The notes under the pieces are model-generated. The model did no database searches, had not been told where the DNA came from, and saw nothing but the letters and a program-made list of their open reading frames with translations. DNA of 53,942 bases from Minisyncoccota bacterium (GTDB lineage: Bacteria; Patescibacteriota; Minisyncoccia; 2-02-FULL-40-12; GWA2-44-9). The stretch is from the NCBI GenBank assembly GCA_017992005.1, contig JAGOPO010000004.1:1-53942 (forward strand), read 5' to 3'. The position numbers were made by a program, and so were the translations under genes. The number at the start of each line of letters is the position of its first letter. The stretch's first letter is position 1. Positions 42,564-50,481 of this stretch are shown piece after piece.

Positions 42564-42932
42564 CTACCGTTGAGCTCCCCGAGAGAACTGCTGATTGAGC
42601 ACTCGCGTGACTTCCGCGAGCGCGACGCAGGTGGTGATCATTACCGCGGTGATGAATCCAACCACGGCGAGTCCAATCTGCATCAGAATCGCCGCCTCAC
42701 CGAAAGAGGCGAGGGACGATCCGTTGATGGGACCAGCCATGATCGAAACCATGGTCGTGAATCCCAGCCACCATCCCAGGTACACGGCGCTCCACGCGAG
42801 CGTCCGGACTCTATGCTTGCTCTCCTTCAGGATCTCCTGAATGAAGAGACCAGCGCCCGTCCAAAGGATCGCAACCATCGCGATGAAGAGGTAGAGCGCG
42901 GTGACGGGGTCGGAGACTTTCTCAAAGAACAT
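42564..42932 (-). CDS. Hypothetical three-helix membrane protein, 122 aa
   Basis: Hydrophobic segments at about residues 8-31, 44-66 and 78-104, with small loops. Unknown family. AGGA in front of the ATG, a consensus promoter upstream (42983-43011) and the repeated boundary terminator downstream. Another stand-alone cassette. Its upstream region is nearly identical in its -10 and spacer to that of the 42435 gene, which suggests duplication of the control region. Confidence 0.68.
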   Translation of the reverse strand: MFFEKVSDPVTALYLFIAMVAILWTGAGLFIQEILKESKHRVRTLAWSAVYLGWWLGFTTMVSIMAGPINGSSLASFGEAAILMQIGLAVVGFITAVMITTCVALAEVTRVLNQQFSRGAQR

Positions 42933-42982
42933 GGAGTCCTGCTTTCTTGTTAGATACCCGACTATTCAGGCACCGTGTATAT

Positions 42983-43011
42983 AGTATAGCATAAAATGCA
43001 TGAAAAGTCAA
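42983..43011 (-). promoter_or_regulatory. Consensus sigma70 promoter of the 42564 gene
   Basis: -35 TTGACT (43006-43011), 17-nt spacer, extended -10 TGC-TATACT (42983-42988). It resembles the 42486-42514 promoter closely. Confidence 0.8.
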
Positions 43012-43075
43012 TCAGCTTGAATCGAGTAAAAAACTGTGGTACTATCAAACGTCACCCGCATATTTCCTAGCGTTT

Positions 43076-43774
43076 ATGGACGAACCGAAGCCCCATCAGC
43101 CCTCTTTTGTTGATACCAATCCATCGCCTTCACCGGCGACTGATCCATCGACTCCGGAGCTGACACCCTCATCAGGGTTTCTAGGGGAGCTGTTCTCGTT
43201 TACCTGGGAGACGCTTCGCGTGGTGCTCGTATCACTGGTCATTATATTGCCAGTTCGGTACTACGTGATTCAGCCGTTTTTCGTCGATGGAGCATCGATG
43301 CTTCCCAACTTCCACACGAAAGAGTACATTCTCGTCGATAAGTGGACCTACAAGCTCGGATTCCCGGAGCGTGGCGATGTCATCATCTTCCACCCACCCA
43401 ACAATCCCGGAGACTACTACATCAAGCGTATTCTCGGATTGCCAGGCGAATCCATTCTTGCAGGAGACAACAAGGTCACGGTGTTCAATAGTACCTATCC
43501 AAAAGGATTTACCGTCGCGGAGAAGGGATATCTTCCGAGCTCCAATCCGACGTTCTGTAGTTTGAGTACCAATCCGCTCTACTGCGGTACCAAAGTTACC
43601 CTTGGCGAAGATGAATACTTCGTGATGGGCGACAACCGCGAGCATTCCAGCGATAGCCGCATGTTTGGTCCCGTGAAGAAATCTCACTTCGCTGGTATTG
43701 CGTGGCTTCGCCTATTCCCATTTGACGAGATTAGTTTTATTCCCCGCACAGAGTATCCTCCCGTTGTTGAGTAG
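43076..43774 (+). CDS. lepB: Signal peptidase I, 232 aa
   Basis: Removes signal peptides from exported proteins. A Pro/Ser-rich cytoplasmic N-terminus (1-35) is followed by one membrane helix (about 47-65), then the catalytic Ser74 in DGASMLPNF and Lys117 in YYIKRILGLPG. The late GDNREHSSDSR box is intact. Normal length. A TGGTACTAT -10 lies about 35 bases upstream; no Shine-Dalgarno sequence. Confidence 0.95.
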   Translation: MDEPKPHQPSFVDTNPSPSPATDPSTPELTPSSGFLGELFSFTWETLRVVLVSLVIILPVRYYVIQPFFVDGASMLPNFHTKEYILVDKWTYKLGFPERGDVIIFHPPNNPGDYYIKRILGLPGESILAGDNKVTVFNSTYPKGFTVAEKGYLPSSNPTFCSLSTNPLYCGTKVTLGEDEYFVMGDNREHSSDSRMFGPVKKSHFAGIAWLRLFPFDEISFIPRTEYPPVVE

Positions 43775-43800
43775 GGGGCTCACATCGGCATTTCAATTCT

Positions 43801-45105
43801 ATGGCAGCAAAAACAAAATCATCCGTACCAGTATTACCCGAGGGTTATTTTGACATACCACCAGAGGATCAGAAGTATTGGCACTACATTTGGCGCAAGG
43901 CCAACGGACTCTTGGCAGATTATAGTTTCAATCGCATCGACCTCGCTCCTATCGAGCACGCGGAAACATTCACCCGTCCCGTTGCGTCCAGCGACGCTGA
44001 TCTCGCACGACGACTGGTCACCGGCAAGAGCCACGGCATGACGGTCGCGTTGCGCGCGTCAGCTGCGCCTTCGTTGATGCGCTCCTATTTGCAGTACGGT
44101 ATGCAGGCGTTGCCACATCCAGTCAAAATGTTCACTAACACACCCGTGCTGGTACCGGTTGAGCGTGGTCATCGCATGCACTGGCAGCTTGCCGTACAGA
44201 CAATCGGCGACGATTCCAGCGCTGTCGATGCAGAGCTGCTCTTTTTGGGATGCCGCACCATCGAAGCATTCGCGATGGGCTCCTTTACCGTTCGTCTCAA
44301 CACGATTGGCGACATGGCCAGCCGCCCCGCCTATCTCCGAGCACTTCGTGATTTCTTCAAAAACAATGCAAAGCGCATGAACGCCGCGGTGGTCAACGCC
44401 GCCAAGGAGCATCCGTTCCGTGGATTGACATTGCTCTCGTCAGAAAACAATGAGCTCGCACGTGAGGCGCCACAATCCGTTGACTTCTTGTCCGACGAGG
44501 CGCGCGCGCACTTTAAGAGTCTCTTGGAGTTCCTCGATGAGGGCAAGGTTCCCTACGTCATCGATCACACGTTGGTGTCCGATGAGGATTTTGCAACGCA
44601 TACCATCTGGCAGTTTATTCTCGATTCAGTCCCGGCATCTGAGGGGCAGGTGGCACTCGATGGTCTCATGGTGATCCGCGGCTCTCGCATGGATAAGATG
44701 TCTGAGCTGTTGGGTGGGCCTAAGACGCCATCAGCCGGTTGGTACCTCGACGTCGATAGCATCGTTGCGCGCCTCAAGGGTCGCAACGCACAAGTTCCAG
44801 AATCGGGTCCACGACCAAAGGTATTTTTGTCGCAGTTGGGTGAAGCCGCAAAGAAGCGTTCACTCATGCTCTTCGAGGAGATTCGCAAGTCGGGTATCGA
44901 GGTCCGCTACAGCTTGAGTCGCGACACCATCAAGGGGCAGCTTCGCATGGCGGCGCGCTACGATGTTCGCTTCGCGCTCATCTTCGGACAGAAAGAGGCG
45001 CTCGAGGGCACCGTCATCTTGCGCGAGATGGAGACGGGGATTCAAGAGACCATTCCGCTGGAGAAGATTATTGATGAATTGAAGAAGCGATTGAAATCAA
45101 AGTAG
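43801..45105 (+). CDS. Degenerate class II (HisRS/HisZ-like) tRNA synthetase paralogue, 434 aa
   Basis: Overall layout follows histidyl-tRNA synthetase: a catalytic-like domain (about 25-325) and a C-terminal anticodon-binding domain (about 332-434, starting PKVFLSQLGEAAKK and ending in a KIIDELKKRLK helix). Key residues are lost. Where HisRS has a TLRPEGTA box there is an ALRASAAPS stretch. The motif-2 Arg in an FRYERP context is missing, and the LVRGLDYY histidine motif is not present. It probably no longer makes His-tRNA and may have a regulatory or HisZ-like role. A canonical hisS is expected elsewhere in the genome. The assignment of fold is firm, the role is not. Confidence 0.75.
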   Translation: MAAKTKSSVPVLPEGYFDIPPEDQKYWHYIWRKANGLLADYSFNRIDLAPIEHAETFTRPVASSDADLARRLVTGKSHGMTVALRASAAPSLMRSYLQYGMQALPHPVKMFTNTPVLVPVERGHRMHWQLAVQTIGDDSSAVDAELLFLGCRTIEAFAMGSFTVRLNTIGDMASRPAYLRALRDFFKNNAKRMNAAVVNAAKEHPFRGLTLLSSENNELAREAPQSVDFLSDEARAHFKSLLEFLDEGKVPYVIDHTLVSDEDFATHTIWQFILDSVPASEGQVALDGLMVIRGSRMDKMSELLGGPKTPSAGWYLDVDSIVARLKGRNAQVPESGPRPKVFLSQLGEAAKKRSLMLFEEIRKSGIEVRYSLSRDTIKGQLRMAARYDVRFALIFGQKEALEGTVILREMETGIQETIPLEKIIDELKKRLKSK

Positions 45106-45198
45106 CACGTACGCAAGTACGACGCTGAGCGGTCGGTCCCACTGGGAACGACCCCCTAGCGCCCTACGGCCTAGATATATGGAAAGGAGGTCACCACA

Positions 45199-45465
45199 AT
45201 GGTAGAAGTCAAACGAAAGCCGAATGAATCAACGGGCAGTATGCTGCGCCGCTTTTCGCGTTTTGTGCAGCAGTCCGGCGTCCTCATTCGTCGCAAGAGC
45301 CTCAAGCATCGCCCCAAGAAAGTAACTGAGCGCATGGAAAAGAATCGCGCCATCATGGGCATGCACCTGCGCAAGCTCCGATTGAATCTTGAGAAGCTCG
45401 GAAAATATTCCGAAGAAAACTTCGACGAAGCAAAGCGTCGTCTGAAGCAGGAGATAGATCTGTAA
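45199..45465 (+). CDS. rpsU: bS21-like small ribosomal protein, 88 aa
   Basis: A short, very basic protein starting VEVKRKPNESTGSMLRRFSRFVQQSG, which follows the bS21 pattern (VKxxExxxxALRRFKRxVxxxG), with a lysine/arginine-rich centre and a C-terminal helical extension of about 35 residues not present in E. coli bS21. It has one of the strongest Shine-Dalgarno sites in the window (AAAGGAGG, 45182-45189). Encoded in the usual rpsU-yqeY neighbourhood, which supports the identification. The 93-bp leader contains a hairpin (about 45132-45150). Confidence 0.72.
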   Translation: MVEVKRKPNESTGSMLRRFSRFVQQSGVLIRRKSLKHRPKKVTERMEKNRAIMGMHLRKLRLNLEKLGKYSEENFDEAKRRLKQEIDL

Positions 45466-45504
45466 TAATTTTCGCGCTCCGTCCGTTGGACGGAGCCATA
45501 CTCG

Positions 45505-46002
45505 ATGTCACTCAAAGACACTATAAAAGAAGATATGAAGGTCGCCTTCAAGGCGGGAGATACGGTTACTCGAAGCACCCTCGTGATGCTTTTGTCGGTC
45601 ATTCAAAATCGCGAGCTTGAAAAGCGTGCTCGCATCATGAAGGCAGGTGTGGTATCGGAGGCAGATGTCGCCGCGCAAGCAGTGCTCACGGATGAAGAAA
45701 CGATGGAAGCGGTAATGAGCGAAATCAAGAAGCGTCGCGATGCCGTTGTACAGTACGAGGCCGCAGGACGCCCCGAGCTTGCTGCTGCAGAAAAAGCAGA
45801 ATCAGAAACGCTCACGAAGTATCTTCCTGAGCAGCTCAGCGAAGATGCCGTGCGTGCATTGATTACCGAGGCGATCGCGTCGACCGGTGCCGCTGGCATC
45901 AAAGACATGGGGCGCGTGATGGGCGCCGTTGCTCCGAAGACGAAGGGGAAATTCGATGGTACGCGCGTCAATGAACTCGTAAAAGAAGCGTTGAGCGCAT
46001 AA
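45505..46002 (+). CDS. yqeY: YqeY (GatB/YqeY-domain) protein, 165 aa
   Basis: Full YqeY family pattern: SLKDTIKEDMKVAFKAGDTVTRSTLVMLLS at the start, EIKKRRDAVVQYEAAGRPELAAAEKAE in the middle, YLPEQLSEDAVRALI, and the MGRVMGAVAPKTKGKFDG end. It resembles the tail domain of GatB, which contacts tRNA, but its function is not known. The typical neighbour rpsU lies upstream. The YbeY gene starts two bases later. Confidence 0.92.
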   Translation: MSLKDTIKEDMKVAFKAGDTVTRSTLVMLLSVIQNRELEKRARIMKAGVVSEADVAAQAVLTDEETMEAVMSEIKKRRDAVVQYEAAGRPELAAAEKAESETLTKYLPEQLSEDAVRALITEAIASTGAAGIKDMGRVMGAVAPKTKGKFDGTRVNELVKEALSA

Positions 46003-46004
46003 CG

Positions 46005-46454
46005 ATGATAGAGCTGGTGCTCAACAATTGCACCAAAGGTCGCGTGCCATCACGTGCTGTTTGTGCGCGCATCTGTGAGGAGGCGCAACACGCATTCAAG
46101 CTTCCCAAAGGCGTAGCGGCCGAGGTCGGTATCACGTTTGTGAATGCGACTCGTATACGCACCCTGAATAGAAATCGTCGGGGCATTGATACGCCAACGG
46201 ATGTGCTATCTTTTCCACTCCACATGGACGCACAAAAAGGCTATACTTCGGTATTGCTTGGTGACCTTTTTATTTGTCCCGATGTTGTTGGCGAGCATGC
46301 CAAGGAGTCGGGGCTATCGGTGCGCGATCAAATGCAATGGACCATCGTACATGGACTCTTGCATCTTGCCGGATATGATCATGAGCGTAGCACCGCCGAT
46401 GAAAAGACAATGCGAGCAGCCGAGAAAAAAATCCTCAATCGACTTTCCACGTGA
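46005..46454 (+). CDS. ybeY: YbeY endoribonuclease, 149 aa
   Basis: Metal-dependent RNase that acts in 16S rRNA maturation and ribosome quality control. The motif HGLLHLAGYDHE holds the three His residues; the preceding TDVLSFPL and LGDLFICPDVV blocks are conserved. The stop overlaps the GTG start of ftsA (GTGA), so the two are coupled. Confidence 0.94.
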   Translation: MIELVLNNCTKGRVPSRAVCARICEEAQHAFKLPKGVAAEVGITFVNATRIRTLNRNRRGIDTPTDVLSFPLHMDAQKGYTSVLLGDLFICPDVVGEHAKESGLSVRDQMQWTIVHGLLHLAGYDHERSTADEKTMRAAEKKILNRLST

Positions 46455-47692
46455 GCACCCCCTACACTATCTGCGGCATCGACACGGGCAATACCAGTAT
46501 TAAGGTCGTCGTCGCGCAGGTGGATCCAGGTGCAGCGCAAGCCTCCGTCATCGGCGTTGGTTCTGTTGCTTCGACATCGGCACTTCGTGCAGGCGAGATT
46601 GTCGATATGAAGGAAGCTACAGAAATGGTGCGGCAGGCGCTCTCGCAGGCATCCACGATGGCGGGCGTTCCCGTGCGTCGCGCATATCTGTCGGTGAGCG
46701 GGCTTCACATTGGCACGCAAGTTTCCAAGGGCACGATTGCTATCGCGCGTGCTGACGGTGAAATCACCGCCAGCGACATCGAGCGTGTGCTCGCAACGGC
46801 GCAAGTCGTCTCGCTCCCGCCGAATCGTGAAATCATTCACGTTCTTCCTCGCGATTTTATTATCGATGGCACCGAGCGTGTGCGCGATCCATTAGGCATG
46901 AAGGGTGTTCGTCTCGAAGCTGACGTGCTCATCGTGCACGGCCAATCACGTCACCTCAAAAATATTTCCAAGTGCGCCAATGAGTGCGGTGTAGAAGTTG
47001 CGGGGTATGTGTTTGCGCCCCTTGCTGCATCGATGGCGGTGCTCGACAAGCACCAAAAGGAATTTGGCGTCGCCCATCTTGATTTTGGTGGGGGTACCGC
47101 ATCGCTGACGGTGTGGGATCAGGCAGACATGATCCATAGCGCCATCATGCGCGTGGGGTCGCGACACATCACCAACGATTTGGCGATTCTCTTGAAGACA
47201 TCGCTCGAGGTTGCGGAGCGGATCAAGGTTGATGTGGCGGTGGTCAACGAGCGCGCTGATCGTCGCAAGAAGCCAGAACTCGTCGATCTGAGCTCGTATA
47301 TGGATGAGCCATTTCAGGCAGACCGACGCGCACTCATGGGTGCCGTTGACGCTCGCGCCAATGAGCTCTTAGAGATGGTCTCCGATGAGCTTCGCAAGGC
47401 CGGCAAGGAGCAGCTGTTGCCAGCGGGTATCGTTGTCTCTGGCGGAGGCTCCAAGCTCAATGGCTTCCTCACGCTGGTTCGCGATTCACTCGCGTTGCCG
47501 GTGAAAGGTGCTAAGCTCGTCAACGTGCAGGCATTTGATGCAGCAATGGATCCTGCATTTGCCGTTGCGGTAGGACTTGTCGCCTGGGGATACGAGCGCG
47601 AGATTGGTGAGGGGAGACGCGTGAGCGAACCGACCGCCATGAGTGGATGGATGCAGATTGCTCGTGAGTGGCTCAAGAATTTCCTTCCCTAG
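46451..47692 (+). CDS. ftsA: Cell-division protein FtsA, 413 aa
   Basis: Actin-like protein that tethers FtsZ to the membrane. Nucleotide-binding elements are visible: IDTGNTSIKVVVAQ near the N-terminus, HLDFGGGTASLTVW, and VVSGGGSKLNG near residue 340. The SHS2 insertion (about 85-165) and a C-terminal amphipathic helix (WMQIAREWLKNFL) that anchors the protein in the membrane are present. GTG start, overlapping the ybeY stop. ftsZ follows after a 149-bp gap that holds a terminator. Confidence 0.94.
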   Translation: MSTPYTICGIDTGNTSIKVVVAQVDPGAAQASVIGVGSVASTSALRAGEIVDMKEATEMVRQALSQASTMAGVPVRRAYLSVSGLHIGTQVSKGTIAIARADGEITASDIERVLATAQVVSLPPNREIIHVLPRDFIIDGTERVRDPLGMKGVRLEADVLIVHGQSRHLKNISKCANECGVEVAGYVFAPLAASMAVLDKHQKEFGVAHLDFGGGTASLTVWDQADMIHSAIMRVGSRHITNDLAILLKTSLEVAERIKVDVAVVNERADRRKKPELVDLSSYMDEPFQADRRALMGAVDARANELLEMVSDELRKAGKEQLLPAGIVVSGGGSKLNGFLTLVRDSLALPVKGAKLVNVQAFDAAMDPAFAVAVGLVAWGYEREIGEGRRVSEPTAMSGWMQIAREWLKNFLP

Positions 47693-47697
47693 TTGAT

Positions 47698-47718
47698 TTA
47701 TCCACAAGGTTATACACA
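47698..47718 (+). promoter_or_regulatory. Two DnaA-box-like 9-mers
   Basis: TTATCCACA (47698-47706) and TTATACACA (47710-47718), both matching the DnaA consensus TTATNCACA, in direct orientation immediately after ftsA. Confidence 0.55.
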
Positions 47719-47721
47719 GCG

Positions 47722-47749
47722 GAGGGAGCGCAATTTGCGCCCTCTTTTT
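47722..47749 (+). terminator. Terminator after ftsA
   Basis: GAGGG-AGCGC stem pairing with GCGC-CCTC, slightly imperfect, followed by five T. Confidence 0.7.
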
Positions 47750-47758
47750 GTTTATGGT

Positions 47759-47775
47759 AGACCCCAGTAGGGTCT
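47759..47775. promoter_or_regulatory. Short perfect inverted repeat upstream of ftsZ
   Basis: Stem AGACCC/GGGTCT (47759-47764/47770-47775) with a 5-base loop; no T run. Could be an operator or an mRNA hairpin in the ftsZ control region. Confidence 0.4.
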
Positions 47776-47841
47776 TATAAGGTTTAAATAGAGAGATTGC
47801 CCCGTAATGGCACGCAGCGAAGTCCCTCTCCTGAAAATTCT

Positions 47842-49065
47842 ATGCCACAAGTAAAGCCACAATTTGAAACATTTGCACGACTGAAGGTTGTTGGTGTTGG
47901 AGGTTCTGGTTGCAATGCACTTACGCGCATGATCGAGTCGCGTATTCATGGCGTTGAGTTCATTGCCGTCAATACCGACGCGCAGGCACTCCACAACAGC
48001 CCTGCATCGGTGAAGGTGCACATCGGCAAGTCACTCACGCGTGGACTTGGCGCTGGAATGAATCCGGAAGTGGGTCGCCAGGCTGCTATCGATACCAAAG
48101 AAGATATCCAAGCCGCTCTTCGTGGAGCCGACATGGTGTTCGTCGCCTGCGGTCTTGGAGGTGGCACGGGCACGGGCGCAGCGCCGGTCATCGCTGATAT
48201 CGCACGCGAGATGGGTGCGCTCACCGTCGCTGTGGTCACCAAGCCATTTATGTTTGAGGGCAATGCGCGTATGCGACTTGCCGAAGAAGGTCTCACTATT
48301 TTGCGCGAAAAAGTAGACTCCATTATTGTCATCCCCAACGATCGCATCTTGAGTATCATCGATCGCAAGACACCTGCGCGCGAAGCATTCCAGATTGTCG
48401 ATGACGTGCTCCGTCAGGGAGTCCAAGGCGTTTCAGATCTCATCACACGGCACGATATCATCAATGCCGATTTCAATGATGTAAAAAAGGTCATGGCCAA
48501 TTCCGGCTCCGCACTCATGGGTATTGGTGTGGCGACCGGGGATGACCGCGCCGTTGAGGCAGCCAAGCTCGCCATCAACTCTCCGCTCTTGGACGTGTCT
48601 ATCGAGGGCGCCAAAGGCGTGCTCTTGAACCTTCGCGGCGGCGAGGATCTTTCTATGGCAGAAGTTGCAGAAGCAGCCAGCATCATCACCCAGCACGTGG
48701 ATCGCGATGCCAACATTATCTTTGGCATGGGCTACGACGAAGTTGGTGAGCTCAAAAAGGGTGAGCTGAAGGTCACGGTCATCGCTACTGGTTTCACCGG
48801 AGGATTCCAGCCGAATCGCGCCACCATCACCAACCAAGCACGACCACCTGCTTCTGACATGGGATTTTTCGGCGGTGAGATTCGTCAATCACAACCCACG
48901 CGCTCGCCAGAACAGCAGACCTACACGCCCCCACCTATTCAGCCTCAGGCAATGGCACCACAACAGCAACCCCAGCCGATGCGTGAAACGATTACAGATC
49001 CATCTGTATCTGATGGTGACTTCGACCTCGATATTCCTGCTTTCATCCGACGTAAGATGAAATAA
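47842..49065 (+). CDS. ftsZ: Cell-division protein FtsZ, 407 aa
   Basis: Tubulin-like GTPase that forms the division ring. GTP-binding parts are VVGVGGSGCNALTRM, the T4 signature GGGTGTGAAPV, and NDRI with the T7 loop region (NADFNDVKKVM). A Gln/Pro-rich spacer (about 330-390) ends in the conserved tail DLDIPAFIRRKMK, which binds FtsA. Start chosen at 47842 because the domain begins soon afterwards; an upstream in-frame ATG at 47797 would add 15 unconserved residues. Confidence 0.97.
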   Translation: MPQVKPQFETFARLKVVGVGGSGCNALTRMIESRIHGVEFIAVNTDAQALHNSPASVKVHIGKSLTRGLGAGMNPEVGRQAAIDTKEDIQAALRGADMVFVACGLGGGTGTGAAPVIADIAREMGALTVAVVTKPFMFEGNARMRLAEEGLTILREKVDSIIVIPNDRILSIIDRKTPAREAFQIVDDVLRQGVQGVSDLITRHDIINADFNDVKKVMANSGSALMGIGVATGDDRAVEAAKLAINSPLLDVSIEGAKGVLLNLRGGEDLSMAEVAEAASIITQHVDRDANIIFGMGYDEVGELKKGELKVTVIATGFTGGFQPNRATITNQARPPASDMGFFGGEIRQSQPTRSPEQQTYTPPPIQPQAMAPQQQPQPMRETITDPSVSDGDFDLDIPAFIRRKMK

Positions 49066-49371
49066 TGTCTGGAGGGGCCACGTGAGTACACTCGCGCCCT
49101 TCCAGCGTCGCTCACAACTACTCAACGGCTAATATCGTCATGGTAGCCGTTGAGTCTGCTCGCTTCTGCCTCCCCAAAGCCGTCCTTTGGGCGCTTGGCT
49201 ACGCCAACTCACTCAGGATATTCGTTCGGCCTACGGACGGGTCGAAGCCGATTTCATACTACGTCAGCGGATGCGCCCTGATGCACGACGAAGGCGCATG
49301 ACCAGTGCGCAAGGAGGGCGCAGGTGCCGGAGCGGCACAAGAAAAACCCCGACATGTGTCGGGGTTTTGAT
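49066..49371 (+). other. 306-bp non-coding stretch rich in inverted repeats
   Basis: No gene visible. It has a 9-bp pairing at about 49070-49104, a perfect 11-bp stem at 49120-49130/49145-49155, a 7-bp stem near 49270-49302, a 6-bp hairpin near 49323-49337 and the terminator at 49343. It may be an ftsZ 3' UTR or a small RNA; a TACACT -10-like site lies near 49087. Confidence 0.45.
49343..49368. terminator. Bidirectional terminator
   Basis: 11-bp stem (49343-49353/49358-49368) with A and T runs inside it. Serves the ftsZ side and the minus-strand gene at 49372. Confidence 0.88.
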
Positions 49372-49560
49372 CTATCGTGGATACGCACGATGCTGAATGT
49401 TGGCGATGCGATTGAGTGCTCGCACGAGGTCGTGTAGTTCAAGGAGCGCCACGATGGAGAGCATCAGTGCTACGTATTGCACTACGGTGAGCGGGTTGCT
49501 CGATATGCTAGCCCAGAAATGAACGAGTGTCGTGATGACGAATGCTACGATGACGTGCAT
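49372..49560 (-). CDS. Small membrane protein, 62 aa
   Basis: Two hydrophobic segments (about 2-22 and 25-45), ending in a His/Arg-rich tail. Unknown family. GGGAGG lies five bases before the ATG at 49560. An upstream GTG overlaps the ribosome binding site and is unlikely. A TTGACA box at 49619-49624 with a poor -10 may be the promoter. Confidence 0.62.
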   Translation of the reverse strand: MHVIVAFVITTLVHFWASISSNPLTVVQYVALMLSIVALLELHDLVRALNRIANIQHRAYPR

Positions 49561-49644
49561 GCGCACCTCCCGAAGATAAAAGATCTCTTCTGCGTCACTA
49601 TCGCATGCACGTATCTCGTGTCAAAAATAGTAATGCACAAAAAA

Positions 49645-49666
49645 AGCCGTCGCGGATGCGACGGCT
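49645..49666 (-). terminator. Terminator of the 49672 gene
   Basis: 9-bp stem (49645-49653/49658-49666), T run on the minus strand. Its stem sequence is shared with the terminator at 50008. Confidence 0.85.
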
Positions 49667-49671
49667 GAGAC

Positions 49672-49932
49672 TTAGCACTTCACGCCGAATCGGTGAGCTG
49701 TGATCTCCTCGTCGCGAATTTTACGGCGACGTTCCAGTTCTTTCTCATCGTAGAGAATTGTCACCACCACGCGGCGCTCACTCACGCGTGTGGTGGTTAA
49801 TGCGAATGTCCCGTTCGCAATATCGGACGGAAAGATGGTGTTCTCGCGGAGCCAGGTGTTGAGGGCATCACAGGTGAGTTCCACGTCCTCCGCAAACTGG
49901 CTGCCCGCTATTTGAAACGCCTTAACTTGCAT
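49672..49932 (-). CDS. Hypothetical protein, 86 aa
   Basis: Soluble, no recognised family. Residues 38-62 form strong beta strands (GTFALTTTRV, VVVTILY), and a charged helix (EKELERRRKIRDEE) follows. AGAGGA precedes the ATG. Promoter TTGACT-N16-TACAAT (49964-49991) and terminator 49645; a single-gene cassette like the other two beside it. Confidence 0.65.
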   Translation of the reverse strand: MQVKAFQIAGSQFAEDVELTCDALNTWLRENTIFPSDIANGTFALTTTRVSERRVVVTILYDEKELERRRKIRDEEITAHRFGVKC

Positions 49933-49963
49933 GGGTATCCTCTCTCGAAATGAACGTGAACAT

Positions 49964-49991
49964 ATTGTACGTTATATTGTATAGAAGTCAA
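49964..49991 (-). promoter_or_regulatory. Promoter of the 49672 gene
   Basis: -35 TTGACT (49986-49991), 16-nt spacer, -10 TACAAT (49964-49969). Confidence 0.65.
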
Positions 49992-50007
49992 ATATCAGTA
50001 CAAAAAA

Positions 50008-50027
50008 GCCGTCGCGAGTGCGACGGC
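50008..50027 (-). terminator. Terminator of the 50047 gene
   Basis: 8-bp stem (50008-50015/50020-50027) and TTTTTT on the minus strand. Stem shared with 49645-49666 (GCCGTCGC/GCGACGGC). Confidence 0.85.
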
Positions 50028-50046
50028 GGAACGGGGCGAGTTGGAG

Positions 50047-50238
50047 CTACGACTTGGATTGCTCGCTCGGGAGACGCTTCACGCCACTCTTGATCTCATC
50101 GGCGATGTCGCCAAGGGTGAGGACGACCCAGGCTGCCAAAACCACGGCGACCTGTTCTTTCGATGTTAGCGCGAAGCCTGTGTAGAGGTGAAACGAAAAC
50201 ATCAACACAAAGCTTGCGAAGTAGTTGACAATGCTCAC
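50047..50238 (-). CDS. Small membrane protein, 63 aa
   Basis: Two hydrophobic segments (about 4-22 and 30-44) and a basic, Ser-rich tail. Unknown family. GTG start with AAGGAGG five bases upstream. It has the closest match to a perfect sigma70 promoter in the window (50276-50303). Confidence 0.62.
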   Translation of the reverse strand: MSIVNYFASFVLMFSFHLYTGFALTSKEQVAVVLAAWVVLTLGDIADEIKSGVKRLPSEQSKS

Positions 50239-50275
50239 GGGAGCCTCCTTGGAAATGAGAAAACGGCCTAATAGA

Positions 50276-50303
50276 ATTATAGCACATTAATTTACTTTGT
50301 CAA
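50276..50303 (-). promoter_or_regulatory. Perfect-hexamer sigma70 promoter of the 50047 gene
   Basis: -35 TTGACA (50298-50303), 16-nt spacer, -10 TATAAT (50276-50281), extended by TGC. Confidence 0.82.
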
Positions 50304-50338
50304 AACGACTCAAAACAGGAGTGCAGACGCCATAAAAA

Positions 50339-50375
50339 TTATCCACATTGCGACCCCACAGAGACAGACTACAAT
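50339..50375 (+). promoter_or_regulatory. nrdJ promoter with an adjoining DnaA box
   Basis: DnaA box TTATCCACA (50339-50347) abuts -35 TTGCGA (50348-50353). A 16-nt spacer and -10 TACAAT (50370-50375) follow. Predicted +1 near 50382. Confidence 0.5.
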
Positions 50376-50481
50376 GGTAGTCCAATCCTCCGTAGAGGAT
50401 GAAGTTCACAAATGCATACCGCCGCCCCGCCACACCCCACCGTGTGGCTTGGGTGCCCCCGCGGATGCGTTCCCACCGCCG

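Noticed and set aside
47698-47775. Chromosome replication origin
   Set aside because: Only two DnaA boxes, no AT-rich unwinding region, no dnaA or dnaN nearby.
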